From NCBI GenBank assembly GCA_016210435.1, contig JACQUF010000143.1, positions 1 through 5,089 of the forward strand: a DNA stretch of 5,089 nucleotides, written 5' to 3'. Below, in pieces: positions 1 through 5,089 of this stretch (positions within the stretch are counted from its first letter, which is position 1; the number at the start of each line of letters is the position of its first letter). A program made the position numbers and the translations under genes. The stretch is from Chloroflexota bacterium. Its GTDB lineage: Bacteria > Chloroflexota > Dehalococcoidia > Lucifugimonadales > Lucifugimonadaceae. The notes under the pieces were generated by a model. It was not told the DNA's origin and did not search any database. It saw nothing but the letters and a program-made list of their open reading frames with translations.

Positions 1-315
1 ACTGTCGGCGGCAAGGACATCGTCGTGTTCCACAAGAAGGGGACTGCATCGGCGTTGGACAGCCGCTTCATCGCAGAGGGGCGCGATGTCGGCGCGACAG
101 GCGTCTTTGTCCCGGCAATCGACGGAAAGAGGCTGACGTTCGAATTCGCCGGCGACCAGTTCAAGGACAAGGAAACGGGGAGCGCCTGGAACATACTCGG
201 CCGCGCTGTCGAAGGGGAACTCAAGGGCAAGCAACTCGAATCGGTCGTACACGCGAATCACTTCTGGTTTTCGTGGGCGGTGTTTCAACCCGATACCAAG
301 ATTTTCAAGGGATAG
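1..315 (+). CDS. DUF3179 domain-containing protein, C-terminal part (5' end outside window)
   Basis: The frame is open from the first base of the window, so this is the C-terminal 104 residues of a longer protein. The GTG at 25 is only an internal codon. The segment resembles the end of DUF3179 proteins: an A-L-D-S-R-F block, then a strand-rich stretch with F-E-F and a D-x-E-T-G-S-x-W-N block, and a closing H-A-N-H-F-W-F-S-W-A segment followed by F-Q-P-D-T-K-I-F. DUF3179 proteins are usually 300-400 residues and often exported or lipid-anchored; the N-terminus that would show this is missing. The molecular function of the family is not established. The gene ends in TAG 4 nt before the SRPBCC gene, so the two are probably co-transcribed. 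Family assignment rests on recall of the conserved C-terminal pattern. Confidence 0.8.
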   Translation, partial: TVGGKDIVVFHKKGTASALDSRFIAEGRDVGATGVFVPAIDGKRLTFEFAGDQFKDKETGSAWNILGRAVEGELKGKQLESVVHANHFWFSWAVFQPDTKIFKG

Positions 316-319
316 TGCA

Positions 320-850
320 ATGAATCTCTGGGTGATTCCCGTCCGAATGAAGCCAGTATCGGCGCACATCCACGCCGACCGGCGCCTTGCGTTTCAGGTC
401 CTGACCGCGTTCGGGGCCAGGCAGAACGGCGAAGGCGCGTCGAAGGTGCTTCAGGACGACGGCGACGCCAAAGTCGTCGAATTCAGGTCGGTCGTGCCAA
501 TGTTATTCGGCCGGAAGAAAGAGTATCGAACGGTCGAGAGGGTCACACTCAAGGAACCGGAGGAGATCCGCTTTCAGGGAGTCGAGGGACCGTTGGACCT
601 TCTCCAGGATCGGTTGGTCCTGTCTCGTGCCAAGGACTGTACGTGGTTCACCTACGAGAGCACGGTCGGCGTGAAGGGATCGCTGGCGGGTTGGCTGGTG
701 TCCCAGTTGTTCGTCCGGCCGCTCCTTAGCAGGTTCATGCGCCAGCATGTCGTCAAGCTCAAGGCCACGATCGAAGAGCGAGCTCGCAACAGCAAGGTGT
801 TCCCTCAGCGCGTGTGCAGCTGCGCAGCCTCACCGGACGTCGCCGCATGA
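320..850 (+). CDS. SRPBCC (START/Bet v1-like) family protein
   Basis: The 176-residue product has the layout of a single-domain SRPBCC protein. The N-terminal strand and helix (about residues 12-31, with H-A-D-R-R-L-A-F) match the usual first strand and first helix. Alternating strands follow (V-V-E-F-R, R-T-V-E-R-V, E-I-R-F-Q-G, C-T-W-F-T-Y-E). A long C-terminal amphipathic helix spans about residues 130-158 and would close the hydrophobic pocket. Such proteins bind or cyclise hydrophobic ligands, or act as co-chaperones; no ligand can be named here. There is no signal peptide, so it is probably cytoplasmic. The start at 320 is favoured because AAGG at 307-310 lies 9 nt upstream; an in-frame ATG at 347 is the alternative. 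The final 20 residues are Cys/Ala-rich and look like an extension. The stop overlaps the methyltransferase start in ATGA, implying translational coupling and a shared process. Confidence 0.72.
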   Translation: MNLWVIPVRMKPVSAHIHADRRLAFQVLTAFGARQNGEGASKVLQDDGDAKVVEFRSVVPMLFGRKKEYRTVERVTLKEPEEIRFQGVEGPLDLLQDRLVLSRAKDCTWFTYESTVGVKGSLAGWLVSQLFVRPLLSRFMRQHVVKLKATIEERARNSKVFPQRVCSCAASPDVAA

Positions 851-1632
851 CCACGATCTCGATCGCCGCCTGCTGCACGAGCTTTTACGGGCATCCCCTG
901 GCCCGGTTTCTCCTCGGCGACTCCTTCCACCCGGGCGGTCTGGAACTGACCAATAAGCTGCTACGGCTCGCAAACATCACCGCCGACGGCGTTCTACTGG
1001 ACGCGGGGTCCGGTCTGGGCACGTCCGCAATTTTCGCCGCGAAGACGTTCGGGTGCCGTGTCACCGGCATCACGCTGGAAGCTAGCGGGGTCGCGGCGGC
1101 ACGAAAACTCGCGGCCAGCGAGGGGGTAACGGACCGGGTTGCTTTCGTTCAGGGCGACCTGTCGGCGCTGGCGCCCTCGCTCGGACCATTCAACGCGGTG
1201 CTGCTCGAATGCGTTATGTCCACGCTGCCCGAGAAGTCGGACGCCTTGCGGACGCTGATCGACCGGCTACCCACTGGTGGACGTGTCGCGGTGAGTGACA
1301 TAACCCTGGAGGGCGTGCTGCCTGTCTCGCTCCGGGGGCCAGCCTCGTCGGCCCTCTGTCTGGATGGCGCCCTTTCATTCGACGGATACCGCGAGCTCCT
1401 GGGTCGGGCCGGCCTGGCGCTCGAAGTCGCCGAGCCGGTACCGCACGTGGCCGCGAGCTTCGTCCGCCACTTGCGCGGAAGGCTCCTGATCGCGGAAGCC
1501 GCCGTGGGCCTGGGCAAGATCGCCTTTGAGCCGGAAGCCCTCGCGACCGTCCGCCGGTACATGCGCGAGGTTACGGCGCTCGTAGAATCCGGCCGTCTCA
1601 GCTACGCACTGTTCGTTGCGCACAGGTCCTGA
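847..1632 (+). CDS. class I SAM-dependent methyltransferase
   Basis: This 261-residue protein should transfer a methyl group from S-adenosylmethionine to an unidentified substrate in the cytoplasm. The Rossmann-fold SAM site is clear: motif I is D-A-G-S-G-L-G at residues 52-58, the second strand ends G-I-T-L-E at 74-78, G-D-L at 103-105 is the next loop, and F-N-A-V-L-L-E-C at 115-122 is the strand before the substrate site. A late D-G-Y-R-E-L-L-G-R-A-G-L block is typical of small-molecule methyltransferases. A Cys-Cys pair at 9-10 is followed by G-D-S-F-H-P-G-G at 24-31, a family-like N-terminal cap. The acidic residue normally at position 76 is Thr, with Glu at 78 possibly replacing it. I chose the ATG at 847 over the GTG at 814 because it overlaps the upstream TGA as ATGA and all recognisable sequence lies downstream. 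Cysteines could hint at a thiol, metal or metalloid substrate, but that is speculation. Confidence 0.85.
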   Translation: MTTISIAACCTSFYGHPLARFLLGDSFHPGGLELTNKLLRLANITADGVLLDAGSGLGTSAIFAAKTFGCRVTGITLEASGVAAARKLAASEGVTDRVAFVQGDLSALAPSLGPFNAVLLECVMSTLPEKSDALRTLIDRLPTGGRVAVSDITLEGVLPVSLRGPASSALCLDGALSFDGYRELLGRAGLALEVAEPVPHVAASFVRHLRGRLLIAEAAVGLGKIAFEPEALATVRRYMREVTALVESGRLSYALFVAHRS

Positions 1633-1847
1633 GAGACCGGCGAGCGACGGATTCCTGGCTCGTGCATCGAAACTCTTGTGCCCGCGGGGTTGCAGGTAGC
1701 ACGGGTCCAAAGCAACCGGGAGGCGCGGCGACGTCCGGGTCTGAGGCCTCGGTGTGAATAAACGTGACCTCCCCAATTTCACCTTTCGATACTCCTCGTG
1801 CTGCCCCTAGCCAGAAAACAGCAGTCTTTGGAACGTCTGTGGAAACG

Positions 1848-1863
1848 CTGAGCGCACGCTCAG
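1848..1863 (-). terminator. hairpin just past the plsY stop, possible terminator
   Basis: CTGAGC and GCTCAG form a perfect 6-bp inverted repeat around a 4-nt loop (7 bp if a 2-nt loop is allowed). On the minus strand it begins 1 nt after the TGA of the plsY-like gene and is followed by CGTTTCC. Its placement suits transcription termination of that gene, but the run of T is only three bases, so it would be a weak intrinsic terminator at best. On the plus strand no T run follows it. Confidence 0.4.
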
Positions 1864-1864
1864 A

Positions 1865-2491
1865 TCACTCGATCTCGCCGATTCGCCGGAGGTCTCGCGC
1901 GGCCACCGCACGCCAGATTTCGGGGAATGAGCGGTAGAAATGCGTCAAGACCACGATCGCACTCAGCGTGAGACACGTCGCGATCACTGGGGCAGGCTGG
2001 CCGGAAAGAACGATCATCGCATTGAGGCCGACGAAGCCTGCGCCAAATGCCCAGACAATCTGACGGGTAAGCAAGAACCCGACGCCGACCAACGGGAAGG
2101 CTGCCGCAGTCATCCCGGGGAGCATTGCGAAGGACATGCCCATCACGACGGCAACACCTTTGCCGCCATTGAAACTCAGGTACGGCGACCAGTTGTGACC
2201 CAGGGTCGAGGCGAGCGCGGCGAGGAAAAGGACCCAATCGGCGCTTCCTAGGAAACGAGCGACAAGTATGACTGCGACCCCTTTGGCGGTATCCGCGAGC
2301 AGAACTGCGATGCCGATCTTCCAACCAAGGTGGCGGAACGCGTTGACTGTTCCCACATTGCGGCTGCCGAGCCCGCGGATATCGACTCCACGGAACCGGC
2401 GCCCGAGCAGGTAGGCGAATGGGATTCCGCCGACCAGATACGCAGCGATGACGACCGCAAACGTTCCCAAAAGCATCAGACCATTATCCAA
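1865..2491 (-). CDS. plsY: PlsY-family glycerol-3-phosphate acyltransferase, divergent
   Basis: PlsY enzymes move an acyl group from acyl-phosphate to glycerol-3-phosphate, the first step of phospholipid synthesis in most bacteria, at the inner face of the membrane. The 208-residue product has the family size and several hydrophobic helices (about 6-29, 59-80, 86-98, 119-141, 145-163, 168-183). Motif 1 is G-S-R-N-V-G-T-V-N-A-F-R at 42-53, where the family normally has G-S-G-N. D67 and K70-G71 follow, then G98-H99 and F-N-G-G-K-G-V-A at 107-114. The C-terminal motif, usually H-R-x-N, reads H-F-Y-R at 184-187, so this may be a paralogue or subfamily rather than the housekeeping enzyme. A TGA immediately precedes the TTG at 2491, the earliest possible start; ATG at 2476 (residue 6) is an alternative and would still keep the first helix. 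No strong ribosome-binding site is visible for either. The gene converges on the methyltransferase and diverges from ccdA, so it is probably transcribed alone. Confidence 0.88.
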   Translation of the reverse strand: MDNGLMLLGTFAVVIAAYLVGGIPFAYLLGRRFRGVDIRGLGSRNVGTVNAFRHLGWKIGIAVLLADTAKGVAVILVARFLGSADWVLFLAALASTLGHNWSPYLSFNGGKGVAVVMGMSFAMLPGMTAAAFPLVGVGFLLTRQIVWAFGAGFVGLNAMIVLSGQPAPVIATCLTLSAIVVLTHFYRSFPEIWRAVAARDLRRIGEIE

Positions 2492-2750
2492 TCAATGCGA
2501 AACCAGGGGCGCATGAATCTCGGATGCCCGGCGTCAGTGAACGGCGCGGTAACGTCCGGGATGTCCCTATATCTAAACCACAGAGAAGGCCGCCCGCCAC
2601 ATCGGTGATTCGTACTCTCGGGCGAGCGCTGGGTCACGCGCCTGTAGTTCAGGACCGACATCCAATCGATAAGAGATGGTGGTGGCTCTAGGCTGGCTTA
2701 ACCAACCAATGGAGTCAGCCAGGAAGTCTGGCAACGACACTGGAGTCAGG
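2492..2750. other. divergent intergenic region between plsY-like and ccdA-type genes
   Basis: This stretch must hold promoters for two divergent genes, but I see no convincing -35/-10 pair on either strand. The AT-rich patch around 2567-2580 (CTATATCTAAA) is the only spot resembling a -10 region, and nothing like TTGACA sits at the right distance on either side. CTGGCT (2693-2698) and AGCCAG (2717-2722) form a 6-bp inverted repeat with an 18-nt gap. The nonamer TGGAGTCAG occurs at 2710-2718 and again at 2741-2749; the second copy contains the likely ribosome-binding site of ccdA. No coding sequence is convincing here. Confidence 0.35.
2742..2745 (+). promoter_or_regulatory. ribosome-binding site that decides the ccdA start
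   Basis: GGAG ends 5 nt before the ATG at 2751, a normal Shine-Dalgarno spacing. The in-frame ATG at 2676 has only AAGAG directly against it, and the one at 2709 has nothing. This favours 2751 as the start of the CcdA-family gene. Confidence 0.55.
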
Positions 2751-3647
2751 ATGGCGACCATTGAAGGCGCCCGAGGCACAATACTCCGAAGGCCCGTAAT
2801 ACTGCCGGCCGCGGTAGGGATCGCTGTAATCGTCATCGCGACCATCGGCGGCCTCGCGGTCGGCGGCGACGGAGGGCTGGCCGTGTCGGGCGTGCTCGGA
2901 CTGTCGGCCCGTTCCACCGGATTTCTGGGCAACCTAGGCATTGCGCTCGGGCTCGGATTCGCATTTGCGGCCGGCATGGTCGCCGTGGTGAACCCGTGCG
3001 GATTCGCGATGTTGCCCGCGTACCTGGGTCTTTATGTCGGGACCCACGAAGCACATGGAACTCGCACAAAGTACCGGTTGCTGAACGCGCTGATGGTCAG
3101 CGCCGCGGTCGGCCTGGGTTTTATCATACTGTTCGGCGCGGCCGGTCTCGTGCTGTCGGCAGGCGCCCAATCGGCCGCGCGAGTGTTTCCGTACGTTGGT
3201 CTGGGGGTCGGCGTGATCGTGGCCGCAATGGGCGCTTACGTCCTTGGCGGCGGCAAGCTGTACTCGGCGATGGCCTCGAGGGCTGCCAACGAGATCGGCG
3301 ACCCCCGCGACGCAACGTTCAGGGGCTACCTGCTTTTCGGAGTGAGCTACGCCCTGGCGTCACTGAGTTGCACGCTGCCCGTGTTCCTCGCCCTGGTCAG
3401 CAGCTCGCTTGCGACCGGTGGTCTCGTTTTCGCTTTCGGCCAGTTCATCGTCTTCGCCCTCGGCATGACATTCGTCATCCTGATCCTTACCCTCAGCCTT
3501 GCCGTATTCAAGGGCGCAGTGCTTGGCGGATTCAGACGCCTGGTCCGATACACCCAGCCCGGCTCCGCCGCGCTCGTGCTGCTGGCGGGCGGCTACATCA
3601 TTTTCTACTGGCTCACCGAGGGCGGTCTGGCGGCGAAACTCGTCTAA
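2751..3647 (+). CDS. ccdA: CcdA-family cytochrome c biogenesis / thiol-reductant transporter
   Basis: CcdA proteins carry reducing equivalents across the membrane from cytoplasmic thioredoxin to extracytoplasmic thioredoxin-like partners, for cytochrome c maturation or other disulfide reduction. From the 2751 start the product is 298 residues. The two redox cysteines are in family contexts: C83 in N-P-C-G-F-A-M-L-P-A-Y-L (81-92) and C207 in L-S-C-T-L-P-V-F-L (205-213). Hydrophobic segments lie near 16-37, 60-82, 113-135, 146-166, 193-215, 224-252 and 270-288. The first precedes the core and makes the protein longer than the roughly 200-240-residue minimal CcdA. A longer form from ATG 2676 would add 25 polar residues. 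No thioredoxin-like, ResB/Ccs1 or cytochrome gene is adjacent: upstream is divergent plsY and downstream a convergent lipoprotein gene. The partner is therefore unknown, and roles in metal or other thiol chemistry are possible. Confidence 0.88.
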   Translation: MATIEGARGTILRRPVILPAAVGIAVIVIATIGGLAVGGDGGLAVSGVLGLSARSTGFLGNLGIALGLGFAFAAGMVAVVNPCGFAMLPAYLGLYVGTHEAHGTRTKYRLLNALMVSAAVGLGFIILFGAAGLVLSAGAQSAARVFPYVGLGVGVIVAAMGAYVLGGGKLYSAMASRAANEIGDPRDATFRGYLLFGVSYALASLSCTLPVFLALVSSSLATGGLVFAFGQFIVFALGMTFVILILTLSLAVFKGAVLGGFRRLVRYTQPGSAALVLLAGGYIIFYWLTEGGLAAKLV

Positions 3648-3684
3648 CCCGGTACCCCTTGCCGCCGCAGTTCATATTCTCTTC

Positions 3685-4281
3685 TCAGAGCCCCGACAGC
3701 TCTCCGGCGGCCGCGTGCACGTTCTTGCCGCCCTGCAACATCAACTCCTGAAAACGGCGGTGATCGAACTTCTCTGTCGCCGGTTCCACTTCCAAGGTCT
3801 CGGCAGCCTGGATGTAGGCCGTGACCGCCTCTTTCAGGTGCATGTGGAGCTTTTCGTAACGTGTGGGCGGGGTGGCTGCGTCGAGCCTGGCCTGCACCAG
3901 CCTGAACGTGTCCGTGGTGCCCTGAAGGAGCTGGCGTTCCTGGACCGCCGCGTCGGGCGAGCGGCCCACGTCCAACGAAAGGGCGCCGAGCAGCCGGGTC
4001 AACTGATTCAAGTCCATCATGGTCGTATCGACCAGGTGCCTGTAGGTGGTCGATTCGTCGGCTCCGAGGGGCGTGCCCTGGCCTCCGGACACCGGAGAAG
4101 GCGGAGAAGGGGGTTCGGATTCGACTGCGGATGCCGGCGTGGCCGTGGCAGGTCCCGCTTCGCCACCGTTCCGGTCCTGTGACGGCTTGGCTACGCAAGC
4201 GGCGAGGAGAAGCGCGGACGTCACTGCTATGACAAGCAAGCGTCGGGGAGGGCCAAAATTCGCGTCCATTCTGGTGTCCAT
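3685..4281 (-). CDS. putative lipoprotein with proline-rich linker and helical domain, function unknown
   Basis: I do not recognise a named family with confidence. The 198-residue product begins with a short charged N-terminus (R13, R14), a hydrophobic core (15-28) and a lipobox L-L-A-A-C, making C29 the probable lipid-modified residue. A low-complexity linker rich in Pro, Ser, Ala and Gly covers about 33-72. The rest (about 76-198) is predominantly helical with a Pro-Pro break at 138-139 (A-T-P-P-T-R-Y-E-K-L-H), resembling the antiparallel helical bundles of small exported proteins that carry A-x-x-P-P-x-R-Y repeats. It probably sits on the outer face of the cytoplasmic membrane. The start could be ATG 4281 or ATG 4269; both keep the signal, and neither has a clear ribosome-binding site. 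It converges with ccdA (37-nt gap) and diverges from the toxin-antitoxin pair, so it is likely monocistronic. Confidence 0.75.
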   Translation of the reverse strand: MDTRMDANFGPPRRLLVIAVTSALLLAACVAKPSQDRNGGEAGPATATPASAVESEPPSPPSPVSGGQGTPLGADESTTYRHLVDTTMMDLNQLTRLLGALSLDVGRSPDAAVQERQLLQGTTDTFRLVQARLDAATPPTRYEKLHMHLKEAVTAYIQAAETLEVEPATEKFDHRRFQELMLQGGKNVHAAAGELSGL

Positions 4282-4366
4282 TCCATCGGTTCTGGGCGCC
4301 TCGGTGTGCGTAACTTAGATTCGGGGGCTTTCGTGCAGGTGCCGACGAGACGTAATGAACGGCGAC

Positions 4367-4388
4367 CGTATGCTATTATGCACGTATG
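4367..4388. repeat. direct CGTATG repeats flanking the -10 element, possible antitoxin operator
   Basis: CGTATG occurs at 4367-4372 and 4383-4388, 16 bp apart start to start, bracketing the -10 hexamer. ATGC also repeats inside (4370-4373 and 4378-4381). Ribbon-helix-helix antitoxins usually repress their own promoter by binding short paired repeats, so this is a reasonable operator candidate. The repeats are short and the second covers the start codon, so chance is not excluded. Confidence 0.3.
4371..4379 (+). promoter_or_regulatory. extended -10 promoter element for the toxin-antitoxin operon
   Basis: TGCTATTAT matches an extended -10 element (TGN followed by TATTAT, one mismatch to TATAAT). 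The hexamer ends 6 nt before the antitoxin ATG at 4386, so initiation about 7 nt downstream would fall on or beside that ATG. No -35 match is present near 4351-4356, which extended -10 promoters can tolerate. No Shine-Dalgarno sequence precedes the ATG, consistent with a leaderless transcript. Confidence 0.5.
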
Positions 4389-4628
4389 AAGCGCACAACA
4401 ATCAGCCTACCCGATAATCTCGCCGCGGCCCTCGATCGAGAGGCGCGACGCCGCGGCGTTCCGGTTTCGCAGGTGGCCCGCGAGGCCATCGAAGCCCGCC
4501 TCGGACAGACGGCTGGACGTCCCCGGAAGCTTCCATTCGCCGCGCTCGGCCGCAGCGGTCACCATTCGACAGCCCGCAATCTAGAAAAGATTCTCCAGGC
4601 TGAGTGGGCCGTTGATCGCGATCGTTGA
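4386..4628 (+). CDS. vapB: VapB-type ribbon-helix-helix antitoxin
   Basis: The 80-residue product starts with a classic ribbon-helix-helix (CopG/MetJ-like) DNA-binding domain: strand K-R-T-T-I-S-L-P (2-9), first helix about 10-23, turn G24-V25-P26-V27, and second helix 28-39 (S-Q-V-A-R-E-A-I-E-A-R-L). The dimer would bind the operon's own promoter. The C-terminal tail (49-80), with L-P-F-A-A-L-G-R-S-G-H-H and a helix ending near E-I/K-I-L-Q-A-E-W, is the kind of segment that VapB proteins lay across the PIN toxin to block it. The 3' end overlaps the toxin gene by 17 nt, so the two are co-transcribed and translationally linked. The start is the only ATG at the head of the conserved domain; it has no Shine-Dalgarno and may be leaderless. 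Confidence 0.88.
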   Translation: MKRTTISLPDNLAAALDREARRRGVPVSQVAREAIEARLGQTAGRPRKLPFAALGRSGHHSTARNLEKILQAEWAVDRDR

Positions 4629-5022
4629 CTCCGGCCCGCTCTATGCCGCTGTCGACGCCGATGACGACGACCATGTGCGCTGCCTTGAAGCGCTCCAGCG
4701 GGCCGATCTCGAACTCGTTATTCCGGCGCTTGTAGTCGCTGAAGTGACCTACCTGGTTGGCCGACGCCTCGGAGCGACTACCGAGGCCGCCTTCCTCCGC
4801 GGCCTCTCAGCCGTGGAGGTCGAAGCGCCGAGCATGGAAGATTGGCCAGCCATCGCCGACCTCGTCGAGCGATACGGCGACTTCCCGTTGGGCGGCACTG
4901 ATGCCTCGGTCGCTGTTCTCGCCGAACGGCTGGGAACGGACCTCATCGCGACGTTGGACCGTCGACACTTCGGCGCTATCCGCATGAACAGCGGCCGACC
5001 GTTCAGGCTCCTTCCTGAGTAG
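4612..5022 (+). CDS. vapC: VapC-type PIN-domain ribonuclease toxin
   Basis: PIN-domain toxins are Mg/Mn-dependent endoribonucleases that cut tRNA, rRNA or mRNA when the antitoxin is lost. The 136-residue product has the usual length and all four acidic positions: D6 in V-D-S-G-P-L-Y-A, E44 in V-V-A-E-V-T-Y-L, D97 in G-G-T-D-A-S-V-A-V-L-A, and D116 in A-T-L-D-R-R-H-F. It therefore looks catalytically intact. The start is TTG at 4612, inside the antitoxin gene in another frame; no ATG or GTG is available before D6. The weak GAGTGG at 4602-4607 may serve as its ribosome-binding site, but coupling to antitoxin translation is more likely and would keep toxin output below antitoxin. A run of four Asp follows at 17-20. 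The RNA target cannot be predicted from the sequence. Confidence 0.9.
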   Translation: MIAIVDSGPLYAAVDADDDDHVRCLEALQRADLELVIPALVVAEVTYLVGRRLGATTEAAFLRGLSAVEVEAPSMEDWPAIADLVERYGDFPLGGTDASVAVLAERLGTDLIATLDRRHFGAIRMNSGRPFRLLPE

Positions 5023-5089
5023 CCTGGTATGGCAGGCCGACGCCTGGAGGTCGTCAACGAGCGATCGGCTGGCGTCCTCCGGCGGCGGG

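Noticed and set aside
1681..1720. GC-rich imperfect hairpin downstream of the methyltransferase (CCCG/CGGG and GTTGC/GCAAC)
   Set aside because: The stems are short and interrupted, the loop is 18 nt, and no T run follows; not enough to call a terminator or an RNA.
1375..1782. Minus-strand frame of 135 residues overlapping the methyltransferase end
   Set aside because: Covers the conserved C-terminal part of the methyltransferase and has no family features.
2476..2661. 61-residue minus-strand reading frame overlapping the plsY start
   Set aside because: No recognisable domain, no ribosome-binding site, and an irregular composition rich in Arg and Pro; it lies in the divergent spacer and looks like a chance frame.
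3687..3703. AGAGC/GCTCT hairpin between ccdA and the lipoprotein gene
   Set aside because: It lies within the coding end of the lipoprotein gene, has only 5 bp, and no T run on either strand.
2996..3751. Long plus-strand frame of 251 residues across ccdA
   Set aside because: It is an Arg/Pro-rich shadow of the ccdA gene in another frame, typical of GC-rich DNA; ccdA itself has clear family motifs.
3499..4182. Plus-strand frame of 227 residues opposite the lipoprotein gene
   Set aside because: The minus-strand gene has a signal peptide, lipobox and coherent domain; this frame shows low-complexity Arg/Gly-rich sequence and starts inside ccdA.
3644..4198. Minus-strand frame of 184 residues inside the lipoprotein gene
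   Set aside because: Same strand, different frame, with biased Arg/Gly/His/Pro composition and no domain; a shadow of the lipoprotein gene.
5039..5080. Inverted repeats after vapC (GACGCC/GGCGTC and GGAGG/CCTCC)
   Set aside because: The two stems are mutually exclusive, loops are over 20 nt, and no T run follows before the window ends.
1..5089. A new multi-gene defence, CRISPR or mobile system
   Set aside because: No transposase, integrase, repeat array, nuclease-helicase pair or reverse transcriptase is present; the toxin-antitoxin pair is a known type and the other genes are metabolic, membrane or unassigned.

Overview
The window is GC-rich and densely coded, and it is bacterial: it carries a lipoprotein signal with a lipobox, a PlsY-family acyltransferase and a VapBC-type toxin-antitoxin pair. 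The mix of a DUF3179 protein, a CcdA-family membrane protein, a divergent PlsY and a ribbon-helix-helix/PIN pair would fit a Chloroflexota or actinobacterial-type genome. That placement is an impression from family content, not something the sequence proves.

Left part (1-1632, plus strand): three tightly packed genes that look like one transcription unit. They are the C-terminal end of a DUF3179 protein (cut by the window edge), a SRPBCC/START-fold protein 4 nt downstream, and a class I SAM-dependent methyltransferase whose ATG overlaps the previous stop in an ATGA. The methyltransferase has an N-terminal Cys-Cys pair and a further Cys in the active-site region. Its substrate cannot be read from the sequence.

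Middle (1633-3647): a convergent intergenic stretch ends in a hairpin that abuts the stop of a minus-strand plsY-like gene. That gene keeps the main PlsY motifs but deviates in motif 1 and in the C-terminal motif. A 259-bp divergent spacer separates it from a plus-strand ccdA-type gene. The best start for ccdA is the ATG at 2751, preceded by GGAG, which is 75 nt inside the longest reading frame.

Right part (3648-5089): a minus-strand gene encodes a lipoprotein with a proline-rich linker and a mostly helical domain of unknown function. A 104-bp divergent spacer separates it from a vapBC-type module. The antitoxin gene has an extended -10 element (TGCTATTAT) placed so that transcription would start at or next to its ATG, which suggests a leaderless mRNA. 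The toxin gene starts at a TTG inside the end of the antitoxin gene, a 17-nt overlap, and retains all four PIN-domain acidic residues.

No RNA gene, CRISPR array, insertion sequence or phage gene was seen. The genes belong to known families. I did not find a convincing new system; the most open questions are the SRPBCC-methyltransferase pair and the unknown lipoprotein.
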